Shown piece by piece: positions 55,425-62,335 of a DNA stretch of 64,000 nt (positions are counted from its first letter, which is position 1; the number at the start of each line of letters is the position of its first letter). The notes below the pieces were generated by a model. It did no database searches. It saw only the letters and a program-made list of their open reading frames with translations, and had not been told where the DNA came from. This DNA is from Acidianus sp. HS-5 (GTDB lineage: Archaea; Thermoproteota; Thermoprotei_A; Sulfolobales; Sulfolobaceae), in NCBI RefSeq assembly GCF_021655615.1, contig NZ_AP025245.1:1612001-1676000 (forward strand). Direction: 5' to 3'. The translations under genes were made by a program, and so were the position numbers.

Positions 55425-55716
55425 GTTATGTGCTATGATTTAAAAAAGATCGAAGGAAGGTGAAAAGTGATAAAAGAGAGGAGCAGTTTCATCGTGGTTA
55501 ATAATACAATTTCTTAGACTGTTTAAGTATTATAACAACGTTTTTCCTAACAGGATCGATTATAATAGTTACTGATATAGATCTTAAGAAACTCAAAGAA
55601 TATCAGAAGTGTTATCAAAGTATCCAACTTCTCTAGGCAAATACGTTGATACTGGATATTAAACAACTACCTGCACAACTATAACTATTTTAAAGCTACT
55701 TAGGTATTATACTTTC
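55425..55716 (+). other. Intergenic region with a short gene remnant
   Basis: A plus-strand trace reads FLTGSIIIVTDIDLKKL and, one base shifted, RISEVLSKYPTSLGKYVDTG before a stop at about 55660. No family is recognised. The TATA element TTTTAAAG at 55689-55696 belongs to the next gene. Confidence 0.3.
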
Positions 55717-56805
55717 GTGAAGAGGGCAATAGTAGTAGGAAGCCTTATGCTTACAATATCACAGTGGTATTCATTCTTCCTAGTTTCACAACTTTCACTA
55801 TTCATTTTCCCCATTGTTTCCGGAGTAGTTATATTCGTCCTAGGTTTTATAGGCAGACCTTTAGGAGGTATAATATTTGGACATATAGGAGATAAAATAA
55901 GCAGAAAAACTGCACTATTTTTAACATCACTTTTGCTGATACTCTCGTCGATCCTAGTCATTATCCTTTACAGCTGTTATTCAGTTCTAGCTTTCAGATT
56001 ATTCCAAGGCTTAAGCTTAGGCGGAGAGTGGGGAGGTGCAAGTACCGTATTAATAGAGTCTTACAGCTCATCTAGATACAGGGGATTTATTGCGAGCATT
56101 GTCCAACTTTCAGTGCCTATCGCAATAATCTTATCCTCTACCACTATATTCGTCCTAACGCTAATTAACCTAAGCCTGTGGAAGTTCTCACTAATACCCA
56201 TAATTTTGCTTACTTTGCTCTCTACTTACTTAATTAAAGACGTGAGTATTTCCGGAATGCATATCTCAAAAAAATTACCTTTAATAGAAGCAATAAAGCA
56301 CGATTGGAGGAACATACTCAAAGGTATAGGAATAAAAATAAGCGAAAGCGCAATCTTTTACATTTTCACATCTTACATTTTCTCAAAAAATCCCTCAGCT
56401 TCTACGCTAGTTACCTTATCAATTTCTCTCCAACTATTTATGATTCCTCTTTTTGGTTATCTAAGCGATATAATAGGAAGGCGGAAAGTCATTATAATAG
56501 GAGTTCTCCTAATTATACCTGGAGCTATACTTTTCCCTGGATTAGCAGGAGAGTTAATTTTATCATTATCCGACTCCGCACTTTATGCACCTCAGTCAGC
56601 AATACTGACTGAAATATTTAATAGGAAATACCGCTTTACCGCATCAAATTTCTCTTACCAGGTTGCAAGCCTAATAGGAGGTGCTTTAGTTCCTAGCGTT
56701 TTAAGGCTAACGAACTATCCAGTAGTGCTAGTTGTGCTTCCTTACGTGATAATAACCTTGGTAAGCGTTATTCTAGTTAAGGAAACTAAGGGAAGGGAAG
56801 TCTAA
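55717..56805 (+). CDS. MFS transporter, GTG start
   Basis: A 362-residue major facilitator starting with GTG at 55717, about 25 bp downstream of the TATA box. It has loop motif GHIGDKISRKTALF (about residues 51-64), FRLFQGLSLGGEWGGAS (helix 4, R-x-x-x-G) and the second-half loop GYLSDIIGRRKVII. This pattern is the metabolite:proton symporter type (as in proline/betaine or shikimate carriers). It is shorter than usual, mainly at the N-terminus, but all main motifs are present. Substrate unknown. Confidence 0.78.
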   Translation: MKRAIVVGSLMLTISQWYSFFLVSQLSLFIFPIVSGVVIFVLGFIGRPLGGIIFGHIGDKISRKTALFLTSLLLILSSILVIILYSCYSVLAFRLFQGLSLGGEWGGASTVLIESYSSSRYRGFIASIVQLSVPIAIILSSTTIFVLTLINLSLWKFSLIPIILLTLLSTYLIKDVSISGMHISKKLPLIEAIKHDWRNILKGIGIKISESAIFYIFTSYIFSKNPSASTLVTLSISLQLFMIPLFGYLSDIIGRRKVIIIGVLLIIPGAILFPGLAGELILSLSDSALYAPQSAILTEIFNRKYRFTASNFSYQVASLIGGALVPSVLRLTNYPVVLVVLPYVIITLVSVILVKETKGREV

Positions 56806-56857
56806 GAGTGTCTGGGACGCCGACGAGATCATCATAAACGACTAGCATGATATACCT

Positions 56858-57973
56858 TCATCCCCGTTTGATTATAGTTGTTATCACTATCATGAAAGCT
56901 ATGAAAGACATTAGGAAAGCAAAGATGTAAGCGTAAGAAAAGCTTATTTGGTAAAGAAATCCCATAGCTGAATTTCCTATTAGTAGTCCTATACTCCTTC
57001 CTAAAGATAAAGCACCCATTGAAGTCCCTACCTCGCCCCTAGTAAGCTTTGATATAATTGTAGGTTCAAACGTTTCTGTAGATGCTACCGCAATACCCAT
57101 TACCGCTGATAAGGGATAAATTCCTATTAAACCAAGAGGAGAAAGGAAAGCAAAGCCTAGTGAAACGAGAGATGCTAATAAATAACCTAAAAAAGCTAAA
57201 GCCTTATACTCACTTAACTTTAGCTTACCAAAAACGTAACCGAAGATTGCTGAAGAAGCTAAAAATATTCCGTAAGTTATTGTCGCAAGGTAAAGCTTGT
57301 GAGTAAACTCCGCTGTAGTAATTATAGGAAACCCAAAACTATATTGGCTGAAAGCAAAAAACATTGTTGAAATTACTATTATCCATCCCTTCCTTACCAT
57401 AATTTTAGGTTTCCCCTTTCCTCCTGCCTTAACCAGAGCTAGGAAGATTGTAGAGATTACTAAAGGTACGGCTGTAAAAAGTAAAATTACAGTAGCCTTT
57501 ATTCCTAAGTAAAGTGCTATGCTCAAGTAAGTTACTGCCAGTGCAGCTCCTCCTATGTCTAATGCGTGGAGTATTCCGTAAGCTTCAGACCTCTCACTTT
57601 CCGTAGTAACTTCACTTACCATTGCCCTCCTAGCAGGAGTCCTAAAGTTCCTGAACCACCAACCTAACATAAATAGAATTAAAGCCTCAACATAGTTTAC
57701 CGCTAATCCCGTAAATGATAAAATAATTATGAGCGAATTTCCCAACACCCCTATCTTCTTCCTGCCGTATTTATCAGCTAAATAACCTCCTAAGAGTGAC
57801 ATTAAGCTTCCTCCGCCGTAATTTAATGACTCAGCAATTCCGTAAATGAAAATGGGTGCATGAAAATAAAATACTAAGATAATTGGAAAGGAAGCTACTG
57901 CCGCTTGATACCCTAGGTCTGCAAAGAATGCTGAAAAAGAAATTTTGAGTACTTCTCTCCTATTTGTAAGCAT
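56858..57973 (-). CDS. MFS transporter
   Basis: A 371-residue major facilitator with loop motif GGYLADKYGRKKIGVL (about residues 61-76) and a second pattern GWWFRNFRTPARRAMVSEVT typical of a drug/metabolite antiporter-like subgroup. About 11-12 helices are visible. It is convergent with the transporter before it and 42 bp downstream of the NCS1 permease in the same direction, so the two could share a transcript. Confidence 0.8.
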   Translation of the reverse strand: MLTNRREVLKISFSAFFADLGYQAAVASFPIILVFYFHAPIFIYGIAESLNYGGGSLMSLLGGYLADKYGRKKIGVLGNSLIIILSFTGLAVNYVEALILFMLGWWFRNFRTPARRAMVSEVTTESERSEAYGILHALDIGGAALAVTYLSIALYLGIKATVILLFTAVPLVISTIFLALVKAGGKGKPKIMVRKGWIIVISTMFFAFSQYSFGFPIITTAEFTHKLYLATITYGIFLASSAIFGYVFGKLKLSEYKALAFLGYLLASLVSLGFAFLSPLGLIGIYPLSAVMGIAVASTETFEPTIISKLTRGEVGTSMGALSLGRSIGLLIGNSAMGFLYQISFSYAYIFAFLMSFIAFMIVITTIIKRG

Positions 57974-58015
57974 TGATTAAAGATAAAGATGGCTATCTAT
58001 AAATTTACTGAATTC

Positions 58016-59602
58016 TCACTTCTTCATAAAAATCCTCAATGTCTCCTCTGAATAATAACCATGAGTCAGTGAGCCTTTTATCTCGGGTTGATATTTAGGT
58101 ATTACCCAGTACTTCATTAATGGAAGATAAATTACTCCTGATAGTAGGAATGACAAAATCCAAGCGTTATCTAAGGCAATACTCTCACCTGGATATGGTA
58201 GATAAATTATTGCTGAAATGATGAGAAAAGTTATTACTGCTGCAGGGTTTATTCCTTTCCAGTATTTAAACCTACCACTACTTAAGAATACATCAGCAAG
58301 GTCGAACTTGAACCTCCTAATTATTGCATAATCAAATATTATTACTCCTTCAACGCTTCCTAATAGACCTCCGTAAGTTAAAAGCCAATTATTTATATAG
58401 CTGTAAGCATTACCGTAATAACTCCAGGCTCCTAAGGCTAAGCCTATGGCAATTAAGATAAGAGAGCCCCTAAACCAGGTTAGATGCTTTGGGAAAGTGT
58501 TAGCTATATCATAAGCCGGTCCTACTGCGTTAGCAAAGACGTTAACTAAGAAGGTTGCTAGCATAAATCCTAATAATATTAATATGCTAAGAGGAGAAGG
58601 CATATGTAGAGAAACTAAAACTATAGGATCCCATATTGGTTGTCCGTAAAGTTCCAGTGAAGTTGCTGTAGTCATTGTAGCTAATACTGCAACAGCTAAC
58701 ATTAGGAAAGGCATAGGAATTTGCCCTATAGTCTGGGAGAATTGATTTTTAGCAAACCTAGTATAGTCAGGCATTGTTAAAGCCATTGTTGCCCAAAATG
58801 CAATATTAGCATTAAGAAACGCTAATATTGATAGTAAAGAAGCGTGAGTAGAAGGAGATAAACTAAAGAGATTTACAGACCAGTTAACTTTGCTCATGAA
58901 ATAAAGCCATGCTGCTAAATAAGATAAAAGGATTATTGGGCCTCCTATTCTTGCAAGCCATTTTAATATAGGCTGAGATTTAGTCACTGGAGAATAGTAA
59001 AACACTATGATCTGCAGAACTATGACAGCAACGAAAGTCCCCCAGAATATTTGTGGGAAGTCCTTACTCAACACAAAAGGATAATCAGAATAATGACTTA
59101 CAGTATAAGCTACAATGTTCAATTTCCCAGTTAAGATAGCATACATGGCTGTGGCAGCCTCAGTAATTATATAGCTCTCTATTCCCCACCAGCCCGCACC
59201 TATTATTGCCCTTATCCAGCTTGGGAAAATTGCACCGTAAGTTCCCCATCTAGATCTGGTTAACTGGGGTTCTGCTAGCCCATATCTAGCCCCTCCATGA
59301 GATTGAATAATCATCGGAATTAGAACTATGAGATTCCCAAGAAATACGAGAAATATTGATTGCAGAACATTCAATCCCATTACTATCCCTATACTCGCTA
59401 GAGTCCAGCTTGGAATTATGAAGATCATTGAAGTCCATATTGAAAAATAAGTGATAGGACCCCAATTCCTATTCTTTACCGGCACTGGATGAACGTCTGC
59501 GTTCCATAAGAATTTTTCATTTGGGAATACTTCCGTTAACTCAACTTGACCTTTCTCAGGATAAAACCTCGTTATAGAAATCCTGTCTATTACTTTCTCC
59601 AT
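58016..59602 (-). CDS. NCS1-family permease for nucleobases, allantoin or hydantoin
   Basis: A 528-residue nucleobase:cation symporter-1 homologue. WNADVHPVPVKNRNWGPITY precedes helix 1, then GARYGLAEPQLTRSRWGTYG and IRAIIGAGWWGIESYI, which are the family signature in helices 2-3. Helix 6-8 motif ALTMPDYTRFAKNQFSQTIG (family N/P-x-x-D-Y-x-R-F) is also clear. Members import cytosine, uracil, allantoin, hydantoins or thiamine. With hydantoinase- and cytosine-deaminase-type enzymes 8-18 kb away, a ring substrate for these is the best guess. Confidence 0.87.
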   Translation of the reverse strand: MEKVIDRISITRFYPEKGQVELTEVFPNEKFLWNADVHPVPVKNRNWGPITYFSIWTSMIFIIPSWTLASIGIVMGLNVLQSIFLVFLGNLIVLIPMIIQSHGGARYGLAEPQLTRSRWGTYGAIFPSWIRAIIGAGWWGIESYIITEAATAMYAILTGKLNIVAYTVSHYSDYPFVLSKDFPQIFWGTFVAVIVLQIIVFYYSPVTKSQPILKWLARIGGPIILLSYLAAWLYFMSKVNWSVNLFSLSPSTHASLLSILAFLNANIAFWATMALTMPDYTRFAKNQFSQTIGQIPMPFLMLAVAVLATMTTATSLELYGQPIWDPIVLVSLHMPSPLSILILLGFMLATFLVNVFANAVGPAYDIANTFPKHLTWFRGSLILIAIGLALGAWSYYGNAYSYINNWLLTYGGLLGSVEGVIIFDYAIIRRFKFDLADVFLSSGRFKYWKGINPAAVITFLIISAIIYLPYPGESIALDNAWILSFLLSGVIYLPLMKYWVIPKYQPEIKGSLTHGYYSEETLRIFMKK

Positions 59603-59824
59603 CTCAGCCCATAATGAAAGATCTACCAGTTATAATGTTTATCGCTCTTAAAGAGCAGTAATATATACTGCATTAGCCAGGCGTTCTGTGGAGTAATTGT
59701 ATCTAAGCGACGTTAAATTTACCTTTAATTCGATGCTGATTCAGAGTTATAAAAGCTGATGGGTTTAATACCTAAAAATTAACGTCCGTAACGAAACATT
59801 AATGAGGTAAAAACTCATAGAAAA

Positions 59825-61150
59825 TTAGCTTAAGACTTTCAACTCAACAGACTGAGGAACGTCTAACATTGATAAAAATAAGGAGACTGGTATTACGTTC
59901 TCTTCCGCCTTATCCTTGCTCAAAATGTAAACCTTTTTCATTCTACCGAGGATTTTCCTTTCAGCCTTAACGTTACCGAACTTTACATCAAAGCCTATAA
60001 GCTCTTCACCTTTTATTACCGCATCTACCTCTCCCTTAGCTTTAGTATAAAAAGTGTCATAAAGTCTAGATAAATGAGATATTACCACGCTCTCAGCTAT
60101 TCTACTTTCCTCCGGAACGTTTGTCATCGTCCAAATGGAAAAAGACCTATAAATGAAGGGGTCAATGAAATAGAATTTCTTTTCCTTCCTACTAAGGACG
60201 TTTCCTTGTAAATCTACCTGCTCTAATACCTTAAGTAAATACAATTTCTGGAGTAATTCAACGTAACTTATTGCAGTTTTCACAGTCCCTACGCCGAAAG
60301 ACCTTGACAAGGTATGGTAACTGAATTCGCTAGAAGTCCTTTCAATTATCCCTTTTATTGTAAGCTTGAAGAAAGTCTCACTCCTCTTTAACTTGTTCAC
60401 CTCACTAACTATGCTAGAGATGAAATCATCTATTGTGCCTTCACTTACTTTACCGAATTTCACGAAGTCCCTTATCGCGTTAGGAAAACCTCCAGTAATT
60501 AGATAGTCCTCAAATAGGTCGTTGAGCTCACTAACTAGGTGAATGTTTTTCATGAAATTTGATAGCACGAAATCTAATCCGCCTTTTTGGACTTTAACAT
60601 TAAATAATTCTGCATACTTTGAAAATGACAATGGCAACATTAATAGATTTTTACCTTTACCTCTTCTTCCTGGAAAAGTTTCTATTTCCCTCTTTGCCGA
60701 CATGGATAGAGATCCCGTAACTACTAAAACGTCGTTCTTGAAATCTCCTTTATCTATCCTGCTCTTTAATGCCCTATACCACTCTCTAGGATAAGTTATC
60801 TCATCTAGGAAAATAAATGATGAAGAAATATTATTGGCTTTTCTAAATTTAATATACTCCTCCAGTACCTCGTCCAGTTCCTTATAATCTGCCAACCTGT
60901 CACAGGAGAAATAGAAGATTGCCTTAGGATTTGCGTTCTCCTCTAATAACTTCTTTACTAGAAGTATCAATGCTGTGGATTTGCCTACTTGTCTTGGGCC
61001 GAAGATGAAATTTAGTGAGTATGGAGATAAGCTTACTTTATCGATAACATCCGGAGTCCATTTAATTTCTGCCTCATTGTACTTCATATATAACTCTACC
61101 TCTGTTAGCCTATCCTTTGAAATCCACCAAGGGTTATATTCTTCAATCAT
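59825..61150 (-). CDS. Archaeal ATPase, COG1373/DUF4143 type
   Basis: About 441 residues from ATG 61150. Walker A is FGPRQVGKSTALIL and Walker B SSFIFLDEITYPREWYR; the middle GSLSMSAKREIETFPGRRGK is typical. The C-terminal DUF4143-like part, KKFYFIDPFIYRSFSI, leads to a nuclease-like fold with GEVDAVIKGEELIGFDVKFG (D-x-x-D-V-K). An upstream GTG (61168) would put the start inside a promoter repeat. I choose the ATG because the TATA box at 61171-61181 is centred 26 bp before it. The function of these ATPases is unknown. Confidence 0.83.
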   Translation of the reverse strand: MIEEYNPWWISKDRLTEVELYMKYNEAEIKWTPDVIDKVSLSPYSLNFIFGPRQVGKSTALILLVKKLLEENANPKAIFYFSCDRLADYKELDEVLEEYIKFRKANNISSSFIFLDEITYPREWYRALKSRIDKGDFKNDVLVVTGSLSMSAKREIETFPGRRGKGKNLLMLPLSFSKYAELFNVKVQKGGLDFVLSNFMKNIHLVSELNDLFEDYLITGGFPNAIRDFVKFGKVSEGTIDDFISSIVSEVNKLKRSETFFKLTIKGIIERTSSEFSYHTLSRSFGVGTVKTAISYVELLQKLYLLKVLEQVDLQGNVLSRKEKKFYFIDPFIYRSFSIWTMTNVPEESRIAESVVISHLSRLYDTFYTKAKGEVDAVIKGEELIGFDVKFGNVKAERKILGRMKKVYILSKDKAEENVIPVSLFLSMLDVPQSVELKVLS

Positions 61151-61154
61151 TGTG

Positions 61155-61203
61155 TATTCAGACTCCACAAGTATTTAAAAAGATTGTTTACTCAGACTCC
61201 ACA
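61155..61203. repeat. Direct repeat TAYTCAGACTCCACA flanking the ATPase TATA box
   Basis: Two 15-bp copies differ at one base (61155-61169 and 61189-61203; plus-strand reading), 34 bp or about three helical turns apart. They bracket the TATA box TTTTTAAATAC (minus strand, 61171-61181); one copy covers the transcription start side. This geometry suits a repressor binding both sites. Confidence 0.65.
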
Positions 61204-61319
61204 GAAGCTTAAAAATCTGAACAGCTCTAGAAAAACGTTAATTCGATACGTTAGAATTAAAGGAAATTCGTCAAATCAGTTAAGTAAACTATTTATTTTA
61301 AGGTGGTAAATACTCAATT

Positions 61320-61390
61320 CGCCTCGGAGTCTTGATGAAGGGGTAAACCCTGGAGCTCTAGTGTAAAACCGGGGCAGATGAAGGGGAAGG
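61320..61390 (+). other. GC-rich structured element upstream of the DUF2283-like gene
   Basis: It is clearly richer in G and C than its surroundings. GATGAAGGGG occurs twice (61334-61343 and 61377-61386). Between them CCCTGG (61348-61353) can pair with CCGGGG (61369-61374) around a 15-base loop containing AGCTCTAG. It could be a small RNA, the relic right end of an IS200/IS605-type element (these end in stable hairpins), or an operator. A TATA box (CTTATATAAA, 61391-61400) follows immediately. Confidence 0.35.
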
Positions 61391-61431
61391 CTTATATAAA
61401 TCCTTAATATACTGAAGACAAATGAGAAATT

Positions 61432-61956
61432 ATGATGGAGGAAGAATTTGCTAAATTTCTTGAAGAATATGCTGAATATTTAAAGAGTAAACCACCATTA
61501 ATAGACATTCCTCTTTCTCCTAAAGAGTTGCTAGCAGAGGCTTCCAGGATAAGGGCTAAATCCAGAGTTAAATTAGAAGGTGGAAAGATTGTTATTTACT
61601 TAGATAACGGTAAAACGGAACATTGGGCACACCTTGAAGGAGAAATAATAATAACTTTTGATAAACTTTACAGACCTTTGAAAGTCGAGATAGAAATAAA
61701 GGATACAATGGATAGCGAAAAAGTACTAAAGAACTTAAAGAACGAGAAAATTTCTGATATAGAATTTTTAATAGATGACGGATTTATTGAAATCTACTTA
61801 GCAAAAGGTGATGCAGAACATTGGGCACACCTTGAAGGAGAAATAATAATGGCATTGGACGAGTCATACAAACCGCTAAGGCTTGAGATAGAAATAAAGG
61901 ATACAATGGATAGCGAAAAAGTACTAAAAAATGCTGGTCTTCTCTCCTCATCTTAA
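61432..61956 (+). CDS. DUF2283-like protein with an internal tandem duplication (putative antitoxin)
   Basis: A 174-residue protein. After an N-terminal helical part (MEEEFAKFLEEYAEYLKSKP) come two 66-residue units, each with EHWAHLEGEIIxxxD and EIEIKDTMDSEKVLKN. The beta-strand pattern and the G-E-I-I-x-x-x-D signature resemble DUF2283, a small family often found with DUF4258 partners. The units are in part identical in DNA: 61618-61652 equals 61816-61850, and 61687-61730 equals 61885-61928. The gene overlaps the next by 26 bp, so the pair is coupled. TATA at 61391-61400. Confidence 0.65.
   Translation: MMEEEFAKFLEEYAEYLKSKPPLIDIPLSPKELLAEASRIRAKSRVKLEGGKIVIYLDNGKTEHWAHLEGEIIITFDKLYRPLKVEIEIKDTMDSEKVLKNLKNEKISDIEFLIDDGFIEIYLAKGDAEHWAHLEGEIIMALDESYKPLRLEIEIKDTMDSEKVLKNAGLLSSS
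61618..61928 (+). repeat. 198-bp tandem duplication inside the DUF2283-like gene
   Basis: Identical blocks of 35 bp and 44 bp recur exactly 198 bp apart (61618 to 61816, and 61687 to 61885). The 34-bp segment between the blocks has diverged. This points to a recent duplication or to gene conversion limited to the conserved blocks. Confidence 0.8.
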
Positions 61957-62227
61957 GAAGCACCTAGAGGATATCAATAATTACATGAGGAAATTTAACA
62001 CGGATGTAGATCCTTTAGGACAGGAAGTTTTATCTTTCCTAGAAAGAGTAAAAGGTGTACAACAGGTCCCTAATCTGAGGTTAGGAGAAAAAGAAAGATG
62101 GAGAGTTATAGTACATTTTGACCCTTGTGCCAAAATAAGGTACGTAATAGCCAAGATTGATGATAAATTGATACTTGTTACTGCACATCCTGATCCGGAT
62201 GCTGAAAATTTTATAGAATTCAAGTGA
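61931..62227 (+). CDS. Small partner protein, DUF4258-like (putative toxin)
   Basis: A 98-residue protein starting MLVFSPHLKKHLEDINNYMR (F-S-x-H at the N-terminus), then a basic middle VPNLRLGEKERWRVIVHFDP and strands KIRYVIAKIDDKLILVTAHP. The H near the start and the final R-V-I-V-H-F...L-V-T-x-H strands resemble DUF4258, whose members are often encoded after DUF2283 and thought to be RNase-fold toxins. Overlap by 26 bp with the upstream gene supports a toxin-antitoxin pair. Family assignment is tentative. Confidence 0.55.
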   Translation: MLVFSPHLKKHLEDINNYMRKFNTDVDPLGQEVLSFLERVKGVQQVPNLRLGEKERWRVIVHFDPCAKIRYVIAKIDDKLILVTAHPDPDAENFIEFK

Positions 62228-62335
62228 ATATCTCTGTTATTTTAACACTTCACTTGAGAATTTAAGTGAAAGCTCGCCCGATTATTGCAAACCCTTAGTT
62301 ACTAAGGTTTTTAATGACTAAATCTTTTACATATT

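Noticed and set aside
61331..61390. C/D-box guide RNA
   Set aside because: TTGATGA resembles a C box, but no D or D' CTGA lies at the right spacing; the nearest CTGA is too far away.
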